A stretch of 64,000 nt of DNA from Gallionella sp. Its GTDB lineage: Bacteria > Pseudomonadota > Gammaproteobacteria > Burkholderiales > Gallionellaceae. The position numbers and the translations under genes are program-made. Shown here piece after piece: positions 16,602-25,234 of the stretch (its first letter is position 1; the number at the start of each line of letters is the position of its first letter). Where the stretch lies: assembly GCA_023259035.1 (NCBI GenBank), contig JAHFRA010000013.1, forward strand, positions 1-64,000, in the 5' to 3' direction. The notes beneath the pieces are model-generated. The model saw nothing but the letters and a program-made list of their open reading frames with translations, did not search any database and had not been told where the DNA came from.

Positions 16602-19223
16602 ATGAACAAGTGGTCGTTCTGGAAAAATGACTGGTTCGTCGGTTTGCTGGTCGCATTGGTGTTTATGTTTGGTGCGAACAGCGACCTGATGCAGAGTCTT
16701 GAGCGCAAGGCTTATGATCTGGGAATGCTGGCCTCGTCGCGCACGCCGAGCGACAGGATTGCAGTGATCGCGATTGACGAGCAGAGCATCGCCAATCTGG
16801 GGCGCTGGCCGTGGCCGCGCGCGATCCACGCCAAGATGGTGGATATTCTGACGGCGGGACATGTCAAGGTGATCGGCCATACCGCCTTTTTCTTCGAGCC
16901 GCAGGTCGATGCGGGCCTGGTGTACATTCACAAAATTGCCGGGTTGCTCGGCAAGGCTTCCCTGCTGGAGGGTGGCGGGTCTGGAAATACCAGCCCGGAA
17001 AACATGGCTGGCATGGTGGTTCCGGCTAGCGCGGTGAGTCCGGAAAGCATGGTTATTCCTGCCAACCCGGCAGAACCGCCCCAGCTTGATGCGCTGCTGC
17101 TGGAGGCGGAAAAGAATCTCGATAACGACAAGAAGCTCAGCGAAAGTATGGCCAAGGCCAACGATGTGTTGCTGGCGATGTTCTTCGAGTTGGGCGAGCC
17201 GCAAGGCAAACCGGACAAGCCTTTGCCGGACTACGTGCTGCGCAATAATCTCACCAACGTGAAAGACGCCAGCGGCACCGGTGTGCTGCCGCTGCCTTCG
17301 CGGGGTGTCCTGTCGCCGATTCCGGCATTGGGCAGCAGAGCGCTGTCCATCGGGCACCTGAACAGCTCCCCCGATGTCGACGGCGCGGTGCGCACCGAGC
17401 CTCTGGTGGTGGGCTACTACAACCAATATTATCCGTCGCTGTCATTGCTGCTGGCAGCCAGGAGCCTCAATCTCGAGCCCAAGGATATACACGTCAATCT
17501 GGGCGAAGGCGTACAGTTGGGCAACCAGAAAATTACTACCGACCAGGCCGTGCAGATGCACACCTATTTTTACAGGGATAGCGATGGGCGGCCCGCCTTC
17601 CCGGTGGATTCTTTCTACGATGTGTTTTCCGGCAAAATCCCGGCGGAAAAATATCGCGACAAAATTGTGCTGATCGGTGCATCGGCTGCCGGTGTGGGTA
17701 CTCTGCAGGTGACACCGATATCGCCTCGCATGGCTCCCGCAGTGATCCTCGCGCATTCGGTCTCCAGCATCCTCAAGGGGGACTATTTCATTGCACCGGG
17801 CTGGGGCACGATGGCGCAAATAGGCGTGTTCCTGCTGGTCGCGCTGTACCTGACCCTGCTGCTGCCGCGCCTGAGTGCGGCGGTTGGCGCGTTGGTTACC
17901 GGTGCGCTGTTCGTGGCTTTGCTATTAACGCATTTTGTGCTGATGACAACGCAAGCGTTGTGGTTGCAGTTGATGCTGCCGGCTGCGTTGTTGTTAGCGG
18001 GACATTTGTTGCTGACTACCAAACGTTTTCTGATAACCGAGAAGGGCAAACAAAAATCCGATGCCGAATCTGCAGAAAGCAATCGTATGCTGGGACTGGC
18101 CTTCCAGGGGCAGGGGCAGCTGGACATCGCATTTGACAAGTTCCGCAAAGTACCGATGGACAACAGCCTGATGGAGGTGATGTATAACCTTGGGCTGGAT
18201 TTTGAGCGCAAGCGCCAGTTCAACAAGGCCGAGTCGGTATTCAAATACATGGCGGAGTACAACGCCAAATTCCGCGATCTGGAACAACGTCTGAGCCAGG
18301 CGAGAGAAATGTCCGAAACCGTCATTCTGGGTGGTGGCGGAGGTAGTGGGCGCACCAACAGCACCATGATGTTGAACAAGGCCGGCATGTCCAAGCCGAT
18401 GCTTGGACGTTACGAAATAGAGAGGGAGCTCGGCAAGGGTGCGATGGGTGTGGTCTATCTCGGCAAAGACCCGAAAATCGGTCGCGTGGTGGCGATCAAA
18501 ACCATGGCGCTGGCGCAGGAGTTCGAGGCCGACGAGCTGCAGGATGTGAAAGATCGATTCTTCCGCGAGGCTGAAACCGCCGGCCGTTTGAATCATCCCA
18601 ATATTGTGACCATGTACGATGCGGGCGAAGAGCATGACCTGGCCTATATTGCGATGGAATTCCTCAAGGGCAAGGACCTGGTTCCTTACACCAAGCCGGA
18701 CAATTTGCTGCCTCTGCCCAAGGTGATGAGCCTCATTGCACGCGTGGCCGACGCGCTGGATTACGCGCATAAGCAGAACGTGGTACATCGCGACATCAAG
18801 CCGGCCAACATCATGTACGACCCTGAAGCGGATACGCCCAAAGTAACCGATTTCGGCATTGCGCGCATTACCGACTCGAGTAAAACAAAAACCGGCATGG
18901 TATTGGGTACGCCGTCGTACATGTCGCCGGAACAACTGGCTGGCAAGAAAATCCAGGGCAGTTCGGACCTCTTTTCACTGGGTGTAAGCTTGTACCAACT
19001 GGCTTGTGGTAAGCTCCCGTTCGAAGGGGACTCGATGGCGCAATTGATGTACCGGATTGCCAATGAACCGCATACCGATATTCTGAGCATCCGTGCGGAT
19101 TTGCCGCCGTGTTTGGCGGCGATCATTAACAAGTCGCTGGCCAAGCAGATCGAGGATCGTTATGCCAATGGTGCCGAGATGGCAGACGCATTGCGGCAGT
19201 GTGCCGCCAGCCTACAGGGGTAG
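16602..19223 (+). CDS. CHASE2-domain serine/threonine protein kinase
   Basis: An 873-residue transmembrane Hanks-type kinase. One N-terminal membrane segment (about residues 10-27) is followed by an extracytoplasmic CHASE2 sensor (about 30-395; DRIAVIAIDEQSIANLGRWP and DKIVLIGASAAGVGT are typical). Three closely spaced membrane helices (about 403-475) and a TPR-like stretch (about 490-570) come next. The kinase domain (about 600-870) is complete: glycine loop GKGAMGVVYLG, Lys in VAIKTM, catalytic loop HRDIKPANIMYD (about 729), DFGIAR (about 750) and YMSPEQ. The ATG at 16602 has AAGGAG upstream. It opens a run of eight signalling genes, and the phosphatase gene starts four bases after its stop. 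Confidence 0.95.
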   Translation: MNKWSFWKNDWFVGLLVALVFMFGANSDLMQSLERKAYDLGMLASSRTPSDRIAVIAIDEQSIANLGRWPWPRAIHAKMVDILTAGHVKVIGHTAFFFEPQVDAGLVYIHKIAGLLGKASLLEGGGSGNTSPENMAGMVVPASAVSPESMVIPANPAEPPQLDALLLEAEKNLDNDKKLSESMAKANDVLLAMFFELGEPQGKPDKPLPDYVLRNNLTNVKDASGTGVLPLPSRGVLSPIPALGSRALSIGHLNSSPDVDGAVRTEPLVVGYYNQYYPSLSLLLAARSLNLEPKDIHVNLGEGVQLGNQKITTDQAVQMHTYFYRDSDGRPAFPVDSFYDVFSGKIPAEKYRDKIVLIGASAAGVGTLQVTPISPRMAPAVILAHSVSSILKGDYFIAPGWGTMAQIGVFLLVALYLTLLLPRLSAAVGALVTGALFVALLLTHFVLMTTQALWLQLMLPAALLLAGHLLLTTKRFLITEKGKQKSDAESAESNRMLGLAFQGQGQLDIAFDKFRKVPMDNSLMEVMYNLGLDFERKRQFNKAESVFKYMAEYNAKFRDLEQRLSQAREMSETVILGGGGGSGRTNSTMMLNKAGMSKPMLGRYEIERELGKGAMGVVYLGKDPKIGRVVAIKTMALAQEFEADELQDVKDRFFREAETAGRLNHPNIVTMYDAGEEHDLAYIAMEFLKGKDLVPYTKPDNLLPLPKVMSLIARVADALDYAHKQNVVHRDIKPANIMYDPEADTPKVTDFGIARITDSSKTKTGMVLGTPSYMSPEQLAGKKIQGSSDLFSLGVSLYQLACGKLPFEGDSMAQLMYRIANEPHTDILSIRADLPPCLAAIINKSLAKQIEDRYANGAEMADALRQCAASLQG

Positions 19224-19226
19224 ACT

Positions 19227-20054
19227 ATGAAAATAGAAGAAGCGCTTGAGATAGTCAGTCAAACCAATCCGGGCATGGTGCGCTCGCATAACGAAGACAG
19301 TGTGGCGCAAGAACCAGCCTGTGGCTTGGTGGTGCTGGCAGACGGAATGGGCGGCTATAATGCGGGAGAGGTGGCGAGCGGTATCGCCGTTTCGGTGGTC
19401 GCAACGGAAGTCTGCCAAATCTTGCGGGATGCGAGTCCGACGGACAGAGACGAGAACTCCGGAGAAGAATTGGCTATCGTGTTATTGCGCGACAATATTC
19501 AGAAAGCAAACGCCTCGATTTTCCAAGCTTCGCAGAGTCAGCCGCAATATGCGGGGATGGGCACAACCATCGTTTCCGGATTATTTTATGACAACCGGGT
19601 GGCTGTCGGACACGTCGGCGACTCGCGCATGTACCGGTTGCGTGGCGAGACGCTGGAGACGGTCACCCGCGACCATTCGCTGCTGCAGGAGCAGATTGAT
19701 TGCGGAATGATCAGCGTTGCGGATGCGCGAATGTCCAAAAACAAAAATCTGGTGACACGTGCGGTGGGGATTGACGCCGAAGTAGCGCCGGAAATCCATG
19801 TGCATGACGTGTTGGTCGGGGATGTTTACCTGCTCTGCTCGGACGGCCTGAACGACATGGTAGAGGATGAGGATATTCAGTCCACACTGTATGCAATGCG
19901 GGGCAACTTGCCGCTTGCAGCAGAACAGTTGATACAGATGGCGAACGACAATGGCGGTCGCGACAACGTTTCGGTGATACTGGTAAAAGTGAACAGTGAA
20001 TTTGCCGCGCCGCAGGGCTGGCTGGCAAAACTGATCAATTGGTTTAAGAAATAA
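19227..20054 (+). CDS. PP2C-family protein serine/threonine phosphatase (Stp/PrpC type)
   Basis: A 275-residue cytoplasmic PPM phosphatase, the probable eraser for the adjacent kinase. Metal-ligand motifs are intact: VRSHNEDSV (about residues 15-23), LVVLADGMGGYNAGEVAS (about 34-51), VGHVGDSRMYRLRG (about 127-140), LLCSDGLNDMVEDEDI (about 201-216) and NDNGGRDNVSVILV (about 237-250). It lies 3 bases after the kinase stop, so the two form a classic kinase/phosphatase pair. A lone PP2C without extra regulatory domains suggests it acts on the kinase itself or on the FHA protein next to it. Confidence 0.95.
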   Translation: MKIEEALEIVSQTNPGMVRSHNEDSVAQEPACGLVVLADGMGGYNAGEVASGIAVSVVATEVCQILRDASPTDRDENSGEELAIVLLRDNIQKANASIFQASQSQPQYAGMGTTIVSGLFYDNRVAVGHVGDSRMYRLRGETLETVTRDHSLLQEQIDCGMISVADARMSKNKNLVTRAVGIDAEVAPEIHVHDVLVGDVYLLCSDGLNDMVEDEDIQSTLYAMRGNLPLAAEQLIQMANDNGGRDNVSVILVKVNSEFAAPQGWLAKLINWFKK

Positions 20055-20092
20055 TTGGCTCAAAAAATTTAGTTTGGGGAAGGGTCACGACT

Positions 20093-20875
20093 ATGGCTGC
20101 AAAATTGATACTCAGCATGGATGGGGAAGTAATCAGGGAATACCCCCTTAACAAAGAGCGCATAACCATCGGGCGCAAGGCGCACAACGATATCGCTATC
20201 GACAATCTGGCAGTGAGCGGTGAGCATGCTGCGATCGTCACCATTCTGCACGATTCTTTCCTCGAGGATTTGGATAGCACCAACGGGTTGGAAGTGAACG
20301 GCACCCCGACCAAAAAGCATTTTTTACAAAACAATGACGTGATTGAAATCGGCAAATACAAGCTGAAATATATCAATGACCAAGTCAGCCAGGCAAGCTC
20401 GGCCGATTTTGAAAAAACCATGGTGTTGCGTGCGCCGGTCAAACAGGCGGCCCCAAGTGCGGGAAAGCCCGCGGAGACTTCCAGCTTCATGACAACGCAA
20501 GTTAACCAGAGCGCCAAGCTGGCCGAAGAATCAGTGGAGAAAACCGGCAAGTTTGGCGCGCATCAGCCGCCATCACCGCCGCCGGTTAACCAGCCTGCGG
20601 CGCCCGCAGCACAAGCAGCTGCGGTGCAGATATTGACTGGCCCCAATGCAGGTAAGGAGCTGGAGTTGGTTAAAAATCTCACTACGCTGGGTAAGCCAGG
20701 CCTGCAGGTGGCTGTTCTGACCCGTCGCCCACATGGCTTCTTCATCACACACGTGGAGGGTGCGAACCGTCCAATGGTGAATGGCATGTCATTGGGCGAC
20801 CAGCCGCATCAATTGAATGACCACGATGTGATTGACTTGGCCGGTGTAAAGATGGAGTTTTACTTCAAGGGGTAA
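20093..20875 (+). CDS. Protein with two FHA domains
   Basis: A 260-residue protein. FHA-1 (about residues 5-88) is complete, with GRKAHNDIAIDNLAVSGEHA and LDSTNGLEVNG carrying the Arg, Ser-x-x-His and Asn residues that bind phosphothreonine. A flexible Ala/Pro/Gln-rich linker (about 100-175; SPPPVNQPAAPAAQAA) leads to a second FHA-like fold (about 176-260). FHA-2 lacks the Ser/His pair and keeps only the late Asn (PMVNGMSLGD), so it is probably not a phosphothreonine binder. It follows the kinase and phosphatase and is the likely phospho-reader of the module. Linker Thr residues (FEKTMVL, SSFMTTQVNQ) could be kinase targets. Confidence 0.92.
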   Translation: MAAKLILSMDGEVIREYPLNKERITIGRKAHNDIAIDNLAVSGEHAAIVTILHDSFLEDLDSTNGLEVNGTPTKKHFLQNNDVIEIGKYKLKYINDQVSQASSADFEKTMVLRAPVKQAAPSAGKPAETSSFMTTQVNQSAKLAEESVEKTGKFGAHQPPSPPPVNQPAAPAAQAAAVQILTGPNAGKELELVKNLTTLGKPGLQVAVLTRRPHGFFITHVEGANRPMVNGMSLGDQPHQLNDHDVIDLAGVKMEFYFKG

Positions 20876-21084
20876 CAGAAGGCAAAAACAGCAGTGGCAA
20901 TCCCCGTGGCTGCCTTAAATCGAGGAGCGAAGATATTGAGGTCTAAGATGCGCGGACTGAGGATAACTCACCTCCCCCTCCCTTGTATCAATTCCATGAC
21001 CGGATTGTCGGGTAGTGAATTGTCTGTTTTCGCCATATCCCTTGTCGGCCCTTCTGCTTTCTGTTCCTTGACAGGATCTGCGAC

Positions 21085-23310
21085 GTGAAAAAGAACGCCC
21101 TTCTGATCGGGCTCGGGCTGCTGGTAGTCTTTATCTTTGTTGGCAACGCAGCCCATATTTATCAGCTGCCTTTTGTTGATAAGTTATCCGCTATTTTATA
21201 CGACTACCGTTTGCAGCTGACCATGCCGCGCACGATGGACAGTCGCATCGTCATTCTCGATATAGATGAAAAAAGCCTCAAAGAAGAAGGTCGCTGGCCA
21301 TGGGGCCGGGATCGCCTTGGCTTGTTGATGGACAAGCTTTTTGACAAATATGGTGTCGCGGTAGTTGGCTTCGACGTGGTATTTGCCGAGAAAGACGAGA
21401 GTTCCGGGCTTAAGGTGTTGCAGAGAATCGGACAAAATCAACTCAAGGGGGATGCGCAGTTTCAAGCGACGCTGGCGCAGATTCAGCCGCAGCTTGAGTA
21501 CGACAACCTGTTTGCCGGCAAAATCAAGAACCGCAATGTGGTGCTAGGGTATTACCTGACCAACCAGGGCGATGCCAATGCATCAGGAGCAATGCCTGAA
21601 CCAGTCTTTCCGGCGGGCACGTTCAATGGGCGGACGATCAGATTTACGAGTTGGAACGGCTATGGGGCAAACCTTCCTGAATTGCAAAAGGCGGCGGCAA
21701 GTGCCGGACACTTCAACCCGATGGTGGATGCCGATGGCGTGCTGCGACGCGTGCCGATGCTGGTTGAGTATAACGGCGCATATTACGAATCCCTATCACT
21801 CGCGATAGTGCGAACATTGTTCGGTCAACCCAAGTTGCTGCCGGGTTTTGCCGAAGGGAGCAAGGCCAGCGGCTACGCTGTCCTGGAGTGGTTGGAGCTG
21901 GACACAGCCGGTGGCAATCTAAAAATTCCGGTGGATGCGGAGGTGGCTACCTTTGTGCCGTACCGCGGCAAACAAGGGAGCTTTCACTATATTTCGGTTG
22001 CGGATGTTCTCCATGACCGTGTCGAGCTCGCGCAGCTCAGGGATAAAATTGTGCTGGTGGGCACTACGGCTCCGGGGCTGTTGGATTTGCGTTCCACACC
22101 GGTAGGCGAAGCTTATCCGGGGGTTGAAGCTCACGCCAACATGATCGCCGGCATTCTTGATCAGAATCTGAAAGAGCGACCAGCTTACATGGTTGGAGCT
22201 GAGGTGCTTTGGCTGTTGTTGATCGGCACCGCACTAAGCTTTCTGTTGCCGCAGTTTACTCCGCTCAAGGCGACGCTGGCCTCGGCATTCGTGTTTGCTA
22301 TCACACAAGGACTGAGCCTGGTTATTTGGCATTATGGAAATTTGCTGGTGCCGGTGGCGAACAGCATGGTGATGATTGCTTTATTGTTTGCGCAGGACAT
22401 GTCTTACGGTTACTTTGTCGAATCGCGCACCAAGCGTCAAATCACCGGACTGTTCGGTCAATACGTGCCGAGCGAGTTGGTTGAGGAAATGGCGAAGCAC
22501 CCGGAAAGCGTATCCATGGAAGGCGAGAGCCGCGAAATGACCATCCTGTTCTCGGATGTGCGCAGTTTCACCACCATCTCCGAGGGGCTGGACGCCAAGG
22601 AGCTGACGCTGCTGATGAATGAATTTTTGACGCCGCTGTCGCGCATCGTTTACAAACACCGCGGCACCATCGACAAATACATGGGCGACTGCATCATGGC
22701 GTTCTGGGGCGCCCCCCTGCCGGATCAGGCACATGCGCGCAACGCCATAATCGCCGGGCTTGAGATGCTGGCGACTTTAAAAACCTTGCAGCCGCACTTC
22801 AAGGAACGCGGCTGGCCGGAGATACATATCGGCGTGGGCATCAATACCGGGCGTGTCAATGTTGGCAACATGGGTTCGGAGGTGCGCGTCGCTTACACGG
22901 TGATGGGCGATGATGTAAACTTGGCATCGCGCTTGGAAGGCATTACCAAGCAATACGGGGTAAGCATCGTGGTCGGCGAGAACACCAAAAATGCCGTGCC
23001 GGATCTTGTTTACCGCGAACTCGACCAAGTGCGGGTAAAAGGCAAAGACAAGCCCGTGGCGATTTACGAACCGATTGGCTTGCCCAGTGAAGTGGGCAAG
23101 GCGCTACAGGATGAAATCAAGTTATTCCACGAGTTTCGCCGCCTGTATCTCAGGCAGGATTGGGATCAGGCCGAGTTGCAACTGATGAATTTGCAACGTA
23201 TGTCACCGGATACGCCGTTGTATGGTATTTATGCCGAGCGCGTCGCGTACTTCCGCAAATACCCGCCAACTGCAGATTGGGATGGCGTGTTTGTGTTCCA
23301 AACCAAATAG
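21085..23310 (+). CDS. CHASE2-domain adenylate cyclase (class III)
   Basis: A 741-residue transmembrane cyclase starting at GTG (VKKNALLIG). It has an N-terminal membrane helix, a periplasmic CHASE2 domain (about residues 30-360; DSRIVILDIDEKSLKEEGRW), three membrane helices (about 372-440) and a cytoplasmic class III catalytic domain (about 480-660). Metal-binding Asp residues are in ILFSDVRSFTT (about 488) and IDKYMGDCIMAFWGAP. The Lys in DKYMGD, the Asp in VMGDDVN and the Asn/Arg of NLASRLE fit ATP rather than GTP as substrate. It shares the CHASE2 sensor type with the kinase at 16602, so both may sense the same signal. About 210 bases separate it from the FHA gene; no gene is visible there. 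Confidence 0.94.
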   Translation: MKKNALLIGLGLLVVFIFVGNAAHIYQLPFVDKLSAILYDYRLQLTMPRTMDSRIVILDIDEKSLKEEGRWPWGRDRLGLLMDKLFDKYGVAVVGFDVVFAEKDESSGLKVLQRIGQNQLKGDAQFQATLAQIQPQLEYDNLFAGKIKNRNVVLGYYLTNQGDANASGAMPEPVFPAGTFNGRTIRFTSWNGYGANLPELQKAAASAGHFNPMVDADGVLRRVPMLVEYNGAYYESLSLAIVRTLFGQPKLLPGFAEGSKASGYAVLEWLELDTAGGNLKIPVDAEVATFVPYRGKQGSFHYISVADVLHDRVELAQLRDKIVLVGTTAPGLLDLRSTPVGEAYPGVEAHANMIAGILDQNLKERPAYMVGAEVLWLLLIGTALSFLLPQFTPLKATLASAFVFAITQGLSLVIWHYGNLLVPVANSMVMIALLFAQDMSYGYFVESRTKRQITGLFGQYVPSELVEEMAKHPESVSMEGESREMTILFSDVRSFTTISEGLDAKELTLLMNEFLTPLSRIVYKHRGTIDKYMGDCIMAFWGAPLPDQAHARNAIIAGLEMLATLKTLQPHFKERGWPEIHIGVGINTGRVNVGNMGSEVRVAYTVMGDDVNLASRLEGITKQYGVSIVVGENTKNAVPDLVYRELDQVRVKGKDKPVAIYEPIGLPSEVGKALQDEIKLFHEFRRLYLRQDWDQAELQLMNLQRMSPDTPLYGIYAERVAYFRKYPPTADWDGVFVFQTK

Positions 23311-23341
23311 CCCGCACTAAACTTGAGGTTGACAAGATAAT

Positions 23342-24106
23342 ATGAAGCTCCGAGTTTTGGGATGCAGTGGTGGAATCGGTGGTAATCTGCACACCACCTC
23401 ATTCCTGCTCGACCACGATGTGTTGATTGATGCCGGAACCGGGGTATCAGAGCTCAGCCTGACCGAACTCACCATGATTGATCATGTTTTTGTTACACAC
23501 TCCCATCTTGATCATATCGCCTGCATTCCACTTATGGTGGACAGCGTCGGGTTCATGCGTGATTGCCCACTGACCGTATATGCAATCGATGGGACATTGG
23601 ACATTCTTAAACAACATGTTTTTAATTGGAAAGTCTGGCCGGATTTCAGCGTGCTTCCCGACGCACAACAGCCGATCATGAACTACCAAGCTATCAAGTT
23701 GGGCGAAGCAGTGGTGCTGAACGGGCGCAAAATTACTGCGCTGCCAGCCAACCATACGGTACCCGCAGTTGGTTATCATTTGGATAGCGGTCAGGCAAGC
23801 CTGGTATTCAGCGGCGATACTTTTACCAATGACCGGCTATGGGAGGTGGTGAACGAGATTAAGAATTTGCGTTATCTGATTATTGAAACCGCGTTTTCAA
23901 ACGGCGAGAGCGACTTGGCCGTGCGTTCCAAACATTTGTGTCCGAGCTTGCTGGTTGAAGAGTTGGCCAAGTTAAAACGCGAAGCCGAAGTATTCATCAC
24001 TCATTTAAAACCGGGTGAGGTAGAACTGACCATGCAGCAGATTGAAAGCAGCGTCAGTGGTCGGAGTCCCAAAATGCTGCTGAACAACCAAGAGTTCGAG
24101 TTTTAG
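23342..24106 (+). CDS. Metallo-beta-lactamase-fold 3',5'-cyclic-nucleotide phosphodiesterase
   Basis: A 254-residue MBL-fold protein of the class II cyclic-nucleotide phosphodiesterase type. The zinc motif is VFVTHSHLDHIACIPL (about residues 49-64). Further ligands fit ALPANHTVPAVGYHL (about 137-151), LVFSGDTFTND (about 155-165) and VFITHLKPGEVEL (about 218-230). The N-terminus KLRVLGCSGGIGGNLHTTSF matches this family rather than hydrolases of the glyoxalase or RNase Z branches. It sits directly after the adenylate cyclase and before a cyclic-nucleotide-binding protein, strongly suggesting that it degrades cAMP. Confidence 0.88.
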   Translation: MKLRVLGCSGGIGGNLHTTSFLLDHDVLIDAGTGVSELSLTELTMIDHVFVTHSHLDHIACIPLMVDSVGFMRDCPLTVYAIDGTLDILKQHVFNWKVWPDFSVLPDAQQPIMNYQAIKLGEAVVLNGRKITALPANHTVPAVGYHLDSGQASLVFSGDTFTNDRLWEVVNEIKNLRYLIIETAFSNGESDLAVRSKHLCPSLLVEELAKLKREAEVFITHLKPGEVELTMQQIESSVSGRSPKMLLNNQEFEF

Positions 24107-24115
24107 GAGCTGTTG

Positions 24116-25210
24116 ATGAGCTATGCGCTCGACATTAAAGTTTTGGCTGGACTGGAACCGATTTCCTCGTTTGGTCCGGCGCGACTACGCGAGCTGCTCG
24201 ACTATTGCCATATCGAAACCATCCACAAGGGAGGCGACCCGTTCAAGGTGCACGGGCTTCAGGGGCAGTCGGTTTATCTGGTCGATGGCGAATTGGAGCT
24301 GACTTATCAAGACGGCAACAAAGTGGTGGTAAGCGCACGGTCCGAGTGGGCAAAACACCCATTGGGCAAGCGCCAACCGTACATTGTTTCCGCAACCGCA
24401 TTGCGCGAAAGCCAATTATTGCGTGTTGATGATGATCTGCTGGACCGGATCGTGACATACGATCAATTTTCCCAGCAGAACCTGGCTGGAGCCCCCCAAG
24501 CCGCAAATCAAACAAAGGATCAAACCGATGCTTCGGCCAGCGTCAAGCGCCTGATGAGCTCACACATGTTCAGCGCAGACAATCTCAAGAGCGGGCCGCT
24601 GGCACACTTGCCGATGGCGAATATCAGCGCATTATTGCAGCGCATCGAAGCGATTGCCGTGTGGGCAGGCGATGTCATCATTCGCGAGGGTGACGAGGGA
24701 GATTATTACTATCTGATTGATAGTGGCCGCGCTCAAGTGACGCGCCGCGTCGGCGGTGTCGACATGCCGCTTGCCGAATTAAAGGCGGGAGATGTATTTG
24801 GCGAGGAAGCCCTTCTCTCCGGAGCCAGGCGCAACGCGACTGTCGCGATGAAGTCCAATGGGTTATTGTTGCGCCTGGGGCGACAAGATTTTCTGGCGCT
24901 ATTGCAAGAACCGTTGCTGCACAAATTAAATTATGAACAAGCCAAGCAGGCCGTGGAACAGGGTGCGATCTGGCTGGATGTGCGGCATCCGCCGGAGTAT
25001 CGTTACGACAAGCTGCGCGGCGCGATAAATGTTCCATTGAACGACATTCGCAATGCAATTGGTGTATTGGAGCGCAACAAAAAATACATTGCCTACTGCC
25101 AAAGCGGGAAACGTAGCGCGGCGGCGGCGTTCATTTTGGCGCAGGCCGGATATGACGTTCAGGTTCTGGAAGGTGGGTTATGGTCGGTGCCGAGATCGGT
25201 ACAGCAATAG
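24116..25210 (+). CDS. Cyclic-nucleotide-binding domains fused to a rhodanese domain
   Basis: A 364-residue cytoplasmic protein with three parts. Residues about 10-120 form a degenerate CNB-like barrel. Residues about 160-265 form a good CNB domain with GDEGDYYYLIDSGRAQV and the phosphate-binding cassette GDVFGEEALLSGARRNATVA, including the Glu and Arg that hold cAMP. Residues about 270-362 are a rhodanese domain with AIWLDVRHPPEYRY and the active loop YCQSGKRSAA, whose Cys is present. The start is the ATG at 24116, with GGAG seven bases upstream. It has no helix-turn-helix, so it is a cAMP-responsive effector or adaptor rather than a Crp-type regulator. The role of the sulphurtransferase-like domain is unknown. 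Confidence 0.92.
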   Translation: MSYALDIKVLAGLEPISSFGPARLRELLDYCHIETIHKGGDPFKVHGLQGQSVYLVDGELELTYQDGNKVVVSARSEWAKHPLGKRQPYIVSATALRESQLLRVDDDLLDRIVTYDQFSQQNLAGAPQAANQTKDQTDASASVKRLMSSHMFSADNLKSGPLAHLPMANISALLQRIEAIAVWAGDVIIREGDEGDYYYLIDSGRAQVTRRVGGVDMPLAELKAGDVFGEEALLSGARRNATVAMKSNGLLLRLGRQDFLALLQEPLLHKLNYEQAKQAVEQGAIWLDVRHPPEYRYDKLRGAINVPLNDIRNAIGVLERNKKYIAYCQSGKRSAAAAFILAQAGYDVQVLEGGLWSVPRSVQQ

Positions 25211-25234
25211 CTTGAAAAAGGTAAGGGAGTAGTA

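Noticed and set aside
17994-18935. 313-codon minus-strand frame inside the kinase gene
   Set aside because: The kinase domain is intact on the plus strand across this region, so the frame is a shadow.
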